Of a stretch of DNA of 64,000 nt, positions 41,682 to 51,212 are shown piece after piece (the stretch's first letter is position 1; each line of letters starts with the position of its first letter). Origin of the DNA: Gammaproteobacteria bacterium (lineage in GTDB: Bacteria > Pseudomonadota > Gammaproteobacteria > Ga0077536); NCBI GenBank assembly GCA_020849475.1, contig JADLGE010000009.1, forward strand, positions 62,001-126,000. Direction: 5' to 3'. A program made the position numbers and the translations under genes. Below the pieces are notes generated by a model. That model did not search any database. It saw only the letters and a program-made list of their open reading frames with translations, and was not told the origin of the DNA.

Positions 41682-43289
41682 TCAGAAGCGGAAGATACCG
41701 TAACCCTGCTGACCGAGCGGCGCGTTCAGCGCGGCGCTGATCGACATGCCCAGCGCATTGCGCGTATCCACCGGATCGACGATACCGTCGTCCCACAGTT
41801 CCGAGGTTGCGTAATACGCCGACATCTGGTGCTGATAGGCTTCGAGGGTTTCGCGGTACACGCGATCGAGCTCGCTCTGTTCGACCTTTTCGCCACGGCG
41901 TTCCAACTGCCGAAGCTTCACTTCCGAGAGGGTCTTGGCGGCCTGTTCACCGCCCATGATGCCGATGTTGTGGTTGGGCCACGAGAACAGCATGCGCGAA
42001 TCGTAGGCGCGGCCGCACATGCCGTCGTTGCCGGCGCCGAACGAGCCGTGACACATGACAGTGAACTTCGGCACATGGGAGCCGACCTGCGCCATGATCA
42101 TCTTGGCGCCGTCCTTGGAAATGCCGCGCGCCTCGTACTCGCGGCCAACCATGTAGCCGGTGATGTTCTGCAGGAACACGATGGGCGTGTTGTTCTGGTT
42201 GCAGAGCTCGATGAAGTGCGCGCCCTTCAGTGCGCTGTCGTTGAACAGCACGCCGTTGTTGGCGAGGATGCCGACCTTGAAGCCCCAGATGTTGGCGTAG
42301 CCACACACCAGGGTGGTGCCATAGGCCGGCTGGTATTCGTGGAAGCGGCTGCCGTCGACAATGCGCGCGATCACTTCACGCATCTCGAACGAACGCTTGA
42401 TGTCGTTGGGGATGATGCCGTAGAGCTCATCGGGATCGTAGTAGGGCGGCTCGACGGCGTCGCGCTGCAGATTCCACTTCGGCGTGTGTTCCCACTGCGC
42501 GACTATTTCGCGGCCGATGGCAATCGCTTCTTCTTCGGTCGAGGCCGGGTAATCGCAGGTGCCGCTGATCTGGGTATGCAGGTCGCAGCCGCCCAACTGA
42601 TCGGCCGTGACGATTTCACCGGTCGCGGCCTTCACCAACGGCGGACCGGCGAGGAACACCGCGCCTGTGCCGCGTACGATCACTGAATAATCCGACAGCG
42701 CAGGAATATAGGCGCCGCCCGCCGTGCAATGACAGAAAACCAGCGCCAGCTGCTTGACGTTCATCTTCGACAGCACGCTTTGATTGCGGAACATGCGGCC
42801 GGCCATGTACTTGTCCGGGAACAGTTCCGACTGCAGCGGCAGGAAGCCGCCGGCGCTGTCACACAGGTGGATGACCGGCAGGCGATTTTCAATCGCCATA
42901 TCGAGCACGCGCACTATCTTCTTGACCGTCAGCGGGTACCAGGCGCCGCCTTTGATGCTGGAGTCATTGGCGTTGATGATGACCTCGCGGCCTTGCACCA
43001 TGCCGATGCCGGTCACCACGCTGGCGCTCGGCGCTTCGCCGTCGTAGGCCATGTTGGCCGCCAGGGTCGAGAATTCCAGGAACGGCGTGCCCGGGTCGAG
43101 CAGCTTTTCGATGCGCTCACGCGGCATCATCTTGCCGTGGTTGGCGAGGCGCTCGATATCTTTCTGTGGACGGTCGAAGCGCGCGGCGCGCTGCTTCTCG
43201 TGCAGTTCGCGAGCGAGGCCGCGGTTGTGTGCGTAGTAACGGCGGAATTCCGCCGAGCCGGTTTGAATGGTGGATTGGATGCGTGGCAT
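41682..43289 (-). CDS. Acyl-CoA carboxylase, carboxyltransferase (beta) subunit
   Basis: The product is 535 aa from the ATG at 43289. Both crotonase-like halves are present: an N-terminal half with ANMAYDGEAPSASVVTGIGMVQGREVIINAND and HLCDSAGGFLPLQ, and a C-terminal half with NNGVLFNDSALKGAHFIELCNQNNTPIVFLQNI and GSFGAGNDGMCGRAYDSRMLFSWPN. The pattern places it with methylcrotonyl-/geranyl-CoA-type enzymes more than with propionyl-CoA carboxylase; the exact substrate needs phylogeny. It is the last gene of the operon and sits one base after the biotin-carrier gene. Confidence 0.9.
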   Translation of the reverse strand: MPRIQSTIQTGSAEFRRYYAHNRGLARELHEKQRAARFDRPQKDIERLANHGKMMPRERIEKLLDPGTPFLEFSTLAANMAYDGEAPSASVVTGIGMVQGREVIINANDSSIKGGAWYPLTVKKIVRVLDMAIENRLPVIHLCDSAGGFLPLQSELFPDKYMAGRMFRNQSVLSKMNVKQLALVFCHCTAGGAYIPALSDYSVIVRGTGAVFLAGPPLVKAATGEIVTADQLGGCDLHTQISGTCDYPASTEEEAIAIGREIVAQWEHTPKWNLQRDAVEPPYYDPDELYGIIPNDIKRSFEMREVIARIVDGSRFHEYQPAYGTTLVCGYANIWGFKVGILANNGVLFNDSALKGAHFIELCNQNNTPIVFLQNITGYMVGREYEARGISKDGAKMIMAQVGSHVPKFTVMCHGSFGAGNDGMCGRAYDSRMLFSWPNHNIGIMGGEQAAKTLSEVKLRQLERRGEKVEQSELDRVYRETLEAYQHQMSAYYATSELWDDGIVDPVDTRNALGMSISAALNAPLGQQGYGIFRF

Positions 43290-43290
43290 C

Positions 43291-43791
43291 TCAGGACTCC
43301 GCGTGCAAGGAAATGAGTTGAGCGCCCTTGTCGAAGGTCTGGTTGACCTCGACAAACACCGCTTCGACCACGCCGTCGCGCGGGGCAACGATGTTGATCT
43401 GCATCTTCATCGACTCGATGACGATCAAGACGTCGCCGAGTGTCACATGGGCGCCGACGCTGGCGTTGACCGCCACCACCACGCCCGGCATGTCGGCGCG
43501 CAGAGTGTCATCGCCGCCGGCATGGTGCTGGGCGGCCGTGATGGCGTCTTCGTAACCGACCGAGAAACTGCGGTTGCCAATGCGCAGATGAATGCGGTTG
43601 CCTTCCCAGGTGCGCCACACCTGGTAGCTGCGGCCGTCGACCGTCAACAGCGCGCATTCTTCATTGAGCGCGCCTGACTCGCTGACCGTATGGGCGATGC
43701 CGTCGACCGTCAACTTGAGTTCCGGGTTGCGCGCGGCGATGCTGACACCGTGTTCGGTGCCGTCGAAATTGAAGCTGTATTCGAGTGCCAT
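43291..43791 (-). CDS. Biotin carboxyl-carrier subunit of acyl-CoA carboxylase
   Basis: The product is 166 aa. The C-terminal ~70 residues are a biotinyl domain, with the biotin-accepting Lys129 in VIESMKMQINIVAP. The first ~90 residues form a separate beta-rich docking module (VDGRSYQVWRTWEGNRIHLRI) similar to the BT-domain region of larger alpha subunits. In most methylcrotonyl- or propionyl-CoA carboxylases this domain is fused to the biotin carboxylase; here it is a separate gene. It is tightly packed between the two catalytic subunit genes. Confidence 0.9.
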   Translation of the reverse strand: MALEYSFNFDGTEHGVSIAARNPELKLTVDGIAHTVSESGALNEECALLTVDGRSYQVWRTWEGNRIHLRIGNRSFSVGYEDAITAAQHHAGGDDTLRADMPGVVVAVNASVGAHVTLGDVLIVIESMKMQINIVAPRDGVVEAVFVEVNQTFDKGAQLISLHAES

Positions 43792-43793
43792 GA

Positions 43794-45266
43794 CTAGTTC
43801 CGCCAGCCGCCGATGGTGGCGTAGGGTTCAGGGGTTTCATAAACCAGGCGCCGGAAATCGCTGACGCCGAGGGCGGCGGCGATCAAGAGCGCGGCGCGGT
43901 CAGTATCGTCGAGCGGCGCGGGCGCCAGATCCGCTGCATGCTCGGTGATGAAGCCGGTGTGCAGCTGACCGGCACGGAACGCCGCATGTCGCAGCACCGT
44001 GCCGAGGTAGTCGATATTGTTGCTGACGCCGAGCAGCACGAAGTCGTCGAGCGCCTTGACGATGCCATCGGCGGCCGCCTCGCGCGTTGCGCCATGGCAG
44101 ATGAGTTTGCCGATCATCGAATCGAATGCCGCGGTGATGGCCTGGCCCTGGCGCACGCCGCCGTCGAAGCGCACACCCTCACCCTCGGGCACGCGCAACA
44201 ACTGCGCTACGCCGGTGGCCGGGCGGAAATCGTGTTCGGGCTCTTCGCAGCAGATGCGGCACTCGATGGCGTGGCCGTTCTGCTTGATATCGCTTTGTTT
44301 GAAGGGCAGGCCCAAACCGGCCGCGACCCGCAGCTGCGCTTCGACCAGGTCGACCCCGCACACCATCTCGGTGACCGGATGTTCGACCTGCAGGCGCGTG
44401 TTCATTTCAAGGAAGTAGAACTCGCCATCGGGCGCGAGGATGAATTCGACGGTGCCGGCATTGCGGTACTTGGCGCTGGCCGCCAGTTCGACCGCGGCCT
44501 TGCAGATCTTGTCGCGCAGGCCGGCCGGCATGTTGGGCGCCGGCGATTCCTCGATGATTTTCTGGAAGCGGCGCTGCACCGAGCATTCGCGTTCGAACAG
44601 ATGCACCACGTTGCCTGCGCCGTCGCCCATCACCTGCACTTCGATGTGGCGCGGGCGCTCGATGTAGCGCTCGGCGTAGACCCGTCCATCGGCGAAGTAA
44701 CGCTCTGCTTCGCCCATCGCGGTGCGCGCCTTGGCGGCCAGTTCGCCGCTGCTGCGCACGATGCTCATGCCCTTGCCACCGCCACCGGCGGCGGCCTTGA
44801 TCAAGAGCGGAAAGCCAATCTTCGAAGCCTGTTCGACGAAGCTGTCCAAGTCGCCTTCCTGCTTGACGCTGGGTGACACCGGTACGCCGGCCTTCACCGC
44901 GAATTCGCGCGAGTGAATCTTGTCGCCCATGAGACGGATGACTTCCGACTGCGGGCCGACGAAGGCGAGGCCGGCGTTCTCCACCGCTTCGGCGAACTTC
45001 GCGTTCTCCGACAGGAAGCCATAGCCCGGGTGTATGCACTGCGCGCCCTGGGCCTTGGCTATCTCCAGCAATTGCGGGATGTCGAGGTAACCGGCGGTCG
45101 GCACATCGGCCACCAGTTCCACGGCGACATCGGCCAGCTGCACGTGCGGTGCATGGCGGTCTTCGTGGTGGTAGACGGCGATGGTGCGCAGGCCGAGACG
45201 GCGCGCGGTACGAATCACGCGGCAGGCGATTTCACCGCGATTGGCGACGAGGATGTTGTCAAACAT
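43794..45266 (-). CDS. Acyl-CoA carboxylase biotin carboxylase subunit
   Basis: The product is 490 aa. It opens MFDNILVANRGEIACRVIRTARRLG and has the ATP-grasp glycine loop IKAAAGGGGKGM. The Mg/ATP glutamates and catalytic Arg lie in FLEMNTRLQVEHPVTEMV, and the C-terminal lid is complete. It lacks the biotinyl domain, which is encoded by the next gene. The enzyme carboxylates biotin using ATP and bicarbonate for the partner carboxyltransferase. A 54-base gap separates it from the AtuA-like gene upstream. Confidence 0.93.
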   Translation of the reverse strand: MFDNILVANRGEIACRVIRTARRLGLRTIAVYHHEDRHAPHVQLADVAVELVADVPTAGYLDIPQLLEIAKAQGAQCIHPGYGFLSENAKFAEAVENAGLAFVGPQSEVIRLMGDKIHSREFAVKAGVPVSPSVKQEGDLDSFVEQASKIGFPLLIKAAAGGGGKGMSIVRSSGELAAKARTAMGEAERYFADGRVYAERYIERPRHIEVQVMGDGAGNVVHLFERECSVQRRFQKIIEESPAPNMPAGLRDKICKAAVELAASAKYRNAGTVEFILAPDGEFYFLEMNTRLQVEHPVTEMVCGVDLVEAQLRVAAGLGLPFKQSDIKQNGHAIECRICCEEPEHDFRPATGVAQLLRVPEGEGVRFDGGVRQGQAITAAFDSMIGKLICHGATREAAADGIVKALDDFVLLGVSNNIDYLGTVLRHAAFRAGQLHTGFITEHAADLAPAPLDDTDRAALLIAAALGVSDFRRLVYETPEPYATIGGWRN

Positions 45267-45320
45267 GGATGAGTCTGTCGTTGATGTTGGCGGTCAGCGC
45301 GGCGTGGTTCCGCGCTGCAT

Positions 45321-47126
45321 TTAGCGCGCGAGTATACCGTCTTTGGCCAGCCATTCGGCAGGTACCACGATGGGGATATCGAGCAGCATCTGGGCATAGG
45401 CCTTGCCCTGCGGATCGTGGCGCAAGGAGGCCACGCCGCCGCCGCCGAGCGCGTGTTCCAGCACGAAGTTGAAGCCGTCCAGGCCGGGCCATGGATAGCG
45501 CGTCACTGGCCCGCCGACGAGATGGGCGAACCATGCGCCGACCGCGGCACTGCTCAGTTGCGCGGCCAGCAGCGGCACGAAGACCGGATGGCGGGCGAGC
45601 ACGCCGATATTGGCGCGGTCGCCCTTGTCGCCGGAGCGGCCGTGGGCGAGGGTGCGCAGCGGCACGCTATGGCCTTCTACGGACGTCGCCGGGCCCGCTT
45701 CCTGTGCCTGGACCTCGATGTGACGATGGTCGCCGTCCGGCGTCGCCACCGGCAGCCGCGTGTCGCCGAGCAGCACCTCGATGGCGATGTGCGATTTCGG
45801 CACCAGGCACGAGTAGAGGCGTATGACCGGTTGCACGTTGGGACGGCCACCGGCGAAGCCGGTCAGGCCCTGCGCCATGGCGGTGGCGGCGGGAAAGATC
45901 TCGCGCGCAAAAATCTCGAGCGCCTTTTTATCCGCATGGGCGACGCCTATCTTGACCACCACTTCGCGGGTCGCGCCGCCGCGCGCGTGGGGTCCATAAG
46001 TGCTTTCAGCGCCGAGCAACTCCACCGACACCTCGCGGTAGTCGGCAAGACCGCGCTCGCCAAACATGCGGCGTGTGCGGGTGAGGATGGCATCGGCCAC
46101 GCGCTGGCCTTTGCGCGCGGCGTCCGCACCGCCAATCATCATGGTGGCGGTGGCGCGATAGCCGTCCGCATAGGTCGCCGAGACCTTGTAGCTGTCGCTC
46201 GGTGCATGACCGCGCGCGCCGCGTACTTCAACCCGATCACGGGCGACTTCGCAGACTTCGATGTGGGAAAAATCGCAGCACACGTCCGGCAGCATGTAAT
46301 GGGCCGGGTCGCCGATTTCGTAAATGATCTGCTCGGCGATGGTGGCGCGGTTGATGAGACCGCCGGTGCCCTCGGGCTTGCTGACGACGAAGCTGCCGTC
46401 GGCACGGCACTCGGCGATGGGGAAACCCATGTCGTCCCAGCCCGGCACCTGCTCCCAGTCGGTGAACAGGCCGCCCGTGCACTGCGTGCCGCATTCGATG
46501 ATGTGCCCGGCCAGCGAGCCGGCCGCGAGCAGGTCGTAATCATGCGCCTGCCAGCCGAATTCATGCATGAGCGGCCCCAGCACCAGCGCGCTGTCGACAC
46601 AGCGGCCGGTGATGACGACATCGGCGCCGGCCGCCAGCGCGGCGGCGATGGGCGTCGCGCCGAGATAGGCATTGATGCTGGCAAGCTTTGCCGGCAAGGG
46701 CGCGCCGCTGTCCATTTCGACTATGCCCGCCGCGCGCAGCGCATCGAGGTCGGCGGCGAGGTCGTCGCCGAGCACCGCCGCAACGCGGAGCTTGATGCCG
46801 GCGTCCGCCGCCACTTTTTCCAACGCCGCCTTGCACGCGAGCGGATTGACGCCGCCCGCATTGGTCACGACCTTCATGCCTTGCCGCGCGATGTCGGCCA
46901 GCAAGGGTTTCATCACCGCCGACACGAAGTCCGTCGCATAGCCGGCGTCGGCGTCGCCGGCCTTCATTCGCGCCAGGATCGACATCGTGATCTCGGCCAG
47001 ATAGTCCATGACGAGGTAATCGAGCGCGCCGTGGCGCACCAGTTGCGCCGGGCCGGCCGCGCTGTCGCCCCAGAAGCCCGCGCCGCAGCCGACGCGCACC
47101 ACTGGCTTGGTGCTTACGCCGCTCAC
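45321..47126 (-). CDS. AtuA-family (DUF1446, acyclic terpene utilisation-type) protein
   Basis: The product is 601 aa from a GTG at 47126 that overlaps the stop of the enoyl-CoA hydratase gene (GTGA). It opens VVRVGCGAGFWGDSAAGPAQLV and carries YLVMDYLAEITMSILARMKA, VTNAGGVNPLACKAAL and VITGRCVDSALVLGPLMHEFGW, all conserved in the AtuA/DUF1446 family. The C-terminal ~110 residues match the small AtuA-C domain (VPLRTLAHGRSGDKGDRANIGV), fused here. AtuA is needed for growth on geraniol or citronellol in Pseudomonas, but its chemistry is not known. Here it accompanies a carboxylase and a hydratase, as in terpene or branched-chain routes. Confidence 0.9.
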   Translation of the reverse strand: MSGVSTKPVVRVGCGAGFWGDSAAGPAQLVRHGALDYLVMDYLAEITMSILARMKAGDADAGYATDFVSAVMKPLLADIARQGMKVVTNAGGVNPLACKAALEKVAADAGIKLRVAAVLGDDLAADLDALRAAGIVEMDSGAPLPAKLASINAYLGATPIAAALAAGADVVITGRCVDSALVLGPLMHEFGWQAHDYDLLAAGSLAGHIIECGTQCTGGLFTDWEQVPGWDDMGFPIAECRADGSFVVSKPEGTGGLINRATIAEQIIYEIGDPAHYMLPDVCCDFSHIEVCEVARDRVEVRGARGHAPSDSYKVSATYADGYRATATMMIGGADAARKGQRVADAILTRTRRMFGERGLADYREVSVELLGAESTYGPHARGGATREVVVKIGVAHADKKALEIFAREIFPAATAMAQGLTGFAGGRPNVQPVIRLYSCLVPKSHIAIEVLLGDTRLPVATPDGDHRHIEVQAQEAGPATSVEGHSVPLRTLAHGRSGDKGDRANIGVLARHPVFVPLLAAQLSSAAVGAWFAHLVGGPVTRYPWPGLDGFNFVLEHALGGGGVASLRHDPQGKAYAQMLLDIPIVVPAEWLAKDGILAR

Positions 47127-47905
47127 TTGCCCGGCCACTGCGGTGCACGCTTTTCGTTGAAGGCGGCGAAGCCTTCCTTGGCGTCTTCGGTCATGGCCAT
47201 GATCGGCAGCATCAGCTGGGTGTATTCGAACGCCTTGTCGAGCGGCATGTCTTCGATGGCGCGGAACGCCTGCTTGCCGAGCTTGATGGCGGTCGGGGAT
47301 TTGTCGGCGATGCGCGCAATCAGCCAGTCGAGCTTGTTGTCGAGCTCGGCGGCCGGCACCACGTAGTTGACGATGTCCATGGCCAGTGCCTCGGCGGCCG
47401 GGAACGACTCGCCGGTGGTGGCAATCTCGTAAAGCTTGCGGCGCGGGATGATGCGCATCATGTAGGACAGAATCATCATCGGGAACAGGCCGAGCCGTGA
47501 TTCCGGCACGCCGAACTGCGCGGTATCGGTGCTGACCGCCATGTCGCAGGCGCACACCAGGCCGAGACCGCCGGCCAGGGCATGGCCATTGACCCGCGCG
47601 ATCACCGGCAGGCCGCAGCGCTCCAGGCGCCGGAACAGTTGAATGACGTAGTGGCGCGGATTGGCCGGGTCGATGACAAACGGCGTGCCGTCGGCGCCGG
47701 GCTTCAAGTCACCGCCGGCGCAGAACACCTTGTCGCCGCTGCCGGTCAGCACCACCACCCGCACGCCCGCTGTCGCCTCGGCCTCGTCGATGGCTGCCGC
47801 GATGCCGGCGCATACCTCTTCGTTCAAGGCGTTACGCCGTTCCGGTCGATTGATGGTGATGCGCAGCACCGCGCCATCGCGGTCGCTCGTAACCACGTCG
47901 TTCAT
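47123..47905 (-). CDS. Enoyl-CoA hydratase/isomerase family protein
   Basis: The product is 260 aa from the ATG at 47905 with GGGGAGA upstream. It shows the crotonase fold: ITINRPERRNALNEEV, the oxyanion-hole segment DKVFCAGGDLKPG and GHALAGGLGLVCACDMAVSTDTAQFGVPESRLGLFP. The second catalytic acid position (PESRLG) is present, so hydratase activity is reasonable. It is the first gene of the operon with the AtuA-family protein and the three carboxylase subunits. That order fits a pathway that carboxylates an enoyl-CoA and hydrates the product. Confidence 0.92.
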   Translation of the reverse strand: MNDVVTSDRDGAVLRITINRPERRNALNEEVCAGIAAAIDEAEATAGVRVVVLTGSGDKVFCAGGDLKPGADGTPFVIDPANPRHYVIQLFRRLERCGLPVIARVNGHALAGGLGLVCACDMAVSTDTAQFGVPESRLGLFPMMILSYMMRIIPRRKLYEIATTGESFPAAEALAMDIVNYVVPAAELDNKLDWLIARIADKSPTAIKLGKQAFRAIEDMPLDKAFEYTQLMLPIMAMTEDAKEGFAAFNEKRAPQWPGK

Positions 47906-48028
47906 GTGAAATCTCCCCAACAAAATGCGCAGGGCGGGCGGCCGCGCCGCGTGGCCCGCCCCGCAGGTGGCGCTCCGCCGCTCGTGTACTAGAGTTGATG
48001 ATACCAAGCACCCATCAAACGCGGGGAG

Positions 48029-48472
48029 ATGACTATGCTGACGGTTAGCCAGTTGTTGGATGGCAAGGGGCGGCAGGTGTGGTCGGTGCAGGTCGACTCG
48101 ACGGTGTTCGAGGCGCTGCGCATGATGGCGCACAAGGACATCGGCGCATTGCTGATACTCGACGGCGAGTCGGTGGTCGGCATCCTGAGCGAGCGCGACT
48201 ACGCGCGCAAGATTGCGCTCGAAGGGCGGGCTTCGCGCTACACGCCGGTGACCGACATCATGTCGCGCCAGGTGCTCTCGGTGTCACCCCGTCACACGGT
48301 GCATGAATGCATGGCGCTCATGACGGCGCACAAGGTGCGTCATCTGCCGGTGCTTGAACACGGCCAGGTGCTGGGCATCATCTCGATAGGCGACCTGGTC
48401 AAATCGATCATTGCCGAGCAGGAATTCGTCATCGAACAGATGACGCACTACATCGCCGGCACCATGGCCTGA
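48029..48472 (+). CDS. Two-CBS-domain protein
   Basis: The product is 147 aa and consists of a Bateman module of two CBS domains: VQVDSTVFEALRMMAHKDIGALLILDGESVVGILSERDYARK and VSPRHTVHECMALMTAHKVRHLPVLEHGQVLGIISIGDLVK. CBS pairs bind adenosine nucleotides and usually regulate a partner. This protein has no catalytic domain. It is a common stand-alone stress protein in proteobacteria. It converges on the PAS gene across 19 bases. Confidence 0.88.
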   Translation: MTMLTVSQLLDGKGRQVWSVQVDSTVFEALRMMAHKDIGALLILDGESVVGILSERDYARKIALEGRASRYTPVTDIMSRQVLSVSPRHTVHECMALMTAHKVRHLPVLEHGQVLGIISIGDLVKSIIAEQEFVIEQMTHYIAGTMA

Positions 48473-48491
48473 GCAGCGCGACGCGTCGGCA

Positions 48492-51212
48492 TCACGAGGA
48501 CGCGTCGAGTTCCTGGAACGCGACCAAGAGGCCGAGCACGCGGCCGTCGGCGTCGTGATAGCGCATCTTGTGCGACCGCACCTGGGCACGACGTCCATCG
48601 GCGAGTGGCAGGTCGTGGATCATGTTGAGCATCGGTATGCCGCTGCGGAGCACCTCGTCGTCGGTGCGGCGGTAGTCGATTCCCTGGCCAAGCACCAACT
48701 CGCTAACGTCACACCCGACCAGATCGGCCTGCGGCACGCGAAAGAATTCCGCGGCGAATCGGTTGGCGCGCAGGATGCGATTGTCGCAGTCTTTGAAGAT
48801 CACGCAGATTGGCAGGCTGTCAAACAGCGTGTCGAGTTCGTGTTCATGATGTCGCGCCTGTGACAAGGCCGCTTCCAGCGCCTGCTGGGCATCGATGTCG
48901 GCGCTGATGTCGTCGGCAATCACGACCACCCCCACCGCCTGGCCGCTGCTGTCGAAGTAGGGCACCTTGTGATAGCGCAGCCAGCGCGGCGCGGCGCCGG
49001 CCAGCCCTATCTGGCATTTCAGGTCGAAGCGCGGCCGCCGGCTGCGCATCACGTTGAGGTCTTCCTGCCAGAAGCGCCCTTCCGGGTCGGGAAACAAGTC
49101 CTCTGACGGCGAGCCTATCAAGTCCTCGACGCGTCGCCCGAAACGCTCGGCCACGGCGCGATTGACGCGCATCAGATTGTTCTCGGCATCCTTGACGATG
49201 ATCATGCTCGGCACATGGTCAAGGATGATGGTCATCTCTTCCTTCTGGCGACGCAGGGCATCTTCAATCAGCTTCTGCTCGGTCATGTCGTGGCTCATGG
49301 CCATCACGCCGGCCGCGATACCGCGCTCGTCGTAGAACGGCACGATCTCCGAATGCCAGTAGGAGTTGTCGGCCAGGTGCGAGTACTGCACATTCCATTT
49401 GCGCAGTGAACGGCCGCTGCGCATCACTTCGCGACCTTCGGCTATCCATTCCTCGGCGGCGTCACCGAACAGTTCGCGCAGATTGCGCCCCACCAGCTCG
49501 GACTCCGGCCGACCCATGCGTTCGGCGCAGGCGCGGTTGACGCGCAAGATGTTGCCGTCCCCATCACGCGTCACGATCGCGGCCGGTGAGTGATCGAGGA
49601 TCAACTGCAGTTCGGTGCGCTGGCGACGCAGCTCTTCCTCGGCCTGCTTCTCGGCGGTGATGTCGTGCGACAGCACGATGATGCCGTTGACTTCGCCATC
49701 GGCGTCGAACAGCGGAAATTTCTCGGTGCGCACCCAATGCTCGCGGCCCATGAATACATGCCGCTCAAGCAGGTTGTAGAGCGGTTGGCGCGTGCGGATG
49801 ACCGTCAGGTCGTCGGCATGGAACGACGCGGCGAGCTCGCCGTAGACGTCCTTGAGATCCTTGCCTTCAAATTCGTCGAGCGTCAGGCCGAGCATCTCGG
49901 CTGCGAAGCGGCTGGCGCGCAGCACGCGGTTGTGGGTGTCCTTGTAGACGATGCGGGCCGGCACGTGGTCGAGAATCAAGTGTTGCTCGGCATTGCGCTT
50001 TTCGAGCTCGGCCACCAGCGCTTCGGCCTGCTGCACGCGTCGCTGCTGTTCGTCCTCGAGCTCGCGGGCCTGGGTGATGTCTTCGCCGACCACCATGATG
50101 CGCGTCAGCGCGCCGGTTGCATCGAAGCACGGCAGATGGTGCAAACGCAGCCAGCGCTGTTCGCCGCGCCGCGTGGTGACGGCTTCGACGACGTTGGTGA
50201 GCGCCTGGTGCGAGCGCAGCACATCGAGGTCGTGCAGATACAGGGCCGCGGCTTCCGCGGGCAAGATCATGCTCACGTGGCGGCCTTCGATTTCCGCCTG
50301 GGTGCTGCCGAGGAGTTCCGCGGCGTAGCGATTGCAGCGCAGGATGCGGTTGTCGGTGTCCTTGTACAGGATCACGACCGGGATATTGTCGAGAATGAGA
50401 TTCTGCTCGTACTCGCGTTGACGCAGCACGCGCACCAGCGCGTCACCGTCTTCGAGCTGTTCACGCAACCGCCCTTCGAGCATCTTGGTGTCGCTGATCT
50501 CGACCCCCAGCACCAGGCACAGGCTTGCGCCGTCGCTGCCGCGCGTGAAAGGCACTTTGTCCATGCGGTGCCAGCGGCTGCGGCCCTGCACGTTCAGTTC
50601 TTCCACCAGCCCCAGCATGGGCTCGCCGCTCGCCAGCACCTCGCGGTCCTGGCGGTGCCAGGCTTGCGCCACTTCCGCCGGAAACAATGCGTAGGTGTTG
50701 TGGCCTTCCATGCTCGACTCCGAGCCACGGAAATAGGTATTGGCGCGGCGGTTACAGCGCAGCACGTTGTTGTCGGCGTCCTTGACCACGATGAAGGCGG
50801 GGATCTGGTCGAATATCTGGCGCTGCAGCGCCAGCTCGTGGCCGGCCTGCTGCTCAGCCTCGATGAGATCGGTGACATCAGTCGCGCACAAGGTCAGGCA
50901 CGCGTGCTCGGCATTGCTGACATTGACGCGCAGCCAGCGGAATTCGCCGTCGGCGTGGCGCATGCGTAAATCGACGGCGGCGCCGGTATGACAAGCTTCG
51001 CGCACGCGCGCCAGCCACTGGTCGCGCTCCTCGGGATGCAGTGCCGCGTGCCAGCCATGATCCAGGAGGTGGCTGGCTTCGCGGCCGGTGAACAGCACGA
51101 CCGCGAGATTGAATTCGACGCCGCGGCCATCGGCATGCACTTGCCAGGCGGGTATCGGCAAGGCGTCCAGCGAGGTGCGCGGGGCGCGCAGTCGCGACGC
51201 GGGATTGCTCAT
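48492..51212 (-). CDS. Multi-PAS sensor protein without an output domain
   Basis: The product is 906 aa from an ATG at 51212 that overlaps the stop of the diguanylate cyclase gene (ATGA), so the two are translationally coupled. It contains seven PAS/PAC units. Six are marked by the repeated entry pattern FDQIPAF, LDNIPVV, LDHVPAR, LDHSPAA, LDHVPSM and FDSLPIC, plus a more divergent first unit. There is no kinase, GGDEF, EAL, HTH or membrane helix; the protein ends with the last PAC. It presumably acts as a large ligand- or redox-sensing partner, most simply of the coupled cyclase. Confidence 0.85.
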   Translation of the reverse strand: MSNPASRLRAPRTSLDALPIPAWQVHADGRGVEFNLAVVLFTGREASHLLDHGWHAALHPEERDQWLARVREACHTGAAVDLRMRHADGEFRWLRVNVSNAEHACLTLCATDVTDLIEAEQQAGHELALQRQIFDQIPAFIVVKDADNNVLRCNRRANTYFRGSESSMEGHNTYALFPAEVAQAWHRQDREVLASGEPMLGLVEELNVQGRSRWHRMDKVPFTRGSDGASLCLVLGVEISDTKMLEGRLREQLEDGDALVRVLRQREYEQNLILDNIPVVILYKDTDNRILRCNRYAAELLGSTQAEIEGRHVSMILPAEAAALYLHDLDVLRSHQALTNVVEAVTTRRGEQRWLRLHHLPCFDATGALTRIMVVGEDITQARELEDEQQRRVQQAEALVAELEKRNAEQHLILDHVPARIVYKDTHNRVLRASRFAAEMLGLTLDEFEGKDLKDVYGELAASFHADDLTVIRTRQPLYNLLERHVFMGREHWVRTEKFPLFDADGEVNGIIVLSHDITAEKQAEEELRRQRTELQLILDHSPAAIVTRDGDGNILRVNRACAERMGRPESELVGRNLRELFGDAAEEWIAEGREVMRSGRSLRKWNVQYSHLADNSYWHSEIVPFYDERGIAAGVMAMSHDMTEQKLIEDALRRQKEEMTIILDHVPSMIIVKDAENNLMRVNRAVAERFGRRVEDLIGSPSEDLFPDPEGRFWQEDLNVMRSRRPRFDLKCQIGLAGAAPRWLRYHKVPYFDSSGQAVGVVVIADDISADIDAQQALEAALSQARHHEHELDTLFDSLPICVIFKDCDNRILRANRFAAEFFRVPQADLVGCDVSELVLGQGIDYRRTDDEVLRSGIPMLNMIHDLPLADGRRAQVRSHKMRYHDADGRVLGLLVAFQELDASS

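Noticed and set aside
45417-47366. Plus-strand open frame of 649 codons opposite the AtuA-family gene
   Set aside because: It is antisense to a complete conserved protein. It shows histidine- and arginine-rich shadow composition with no domain.
49590-50969. Plus-strand open frame of 459 codons opposite the PAS gene
   Set aside because: It is a shadow of the repeated PAS coding sequence on the other strand.
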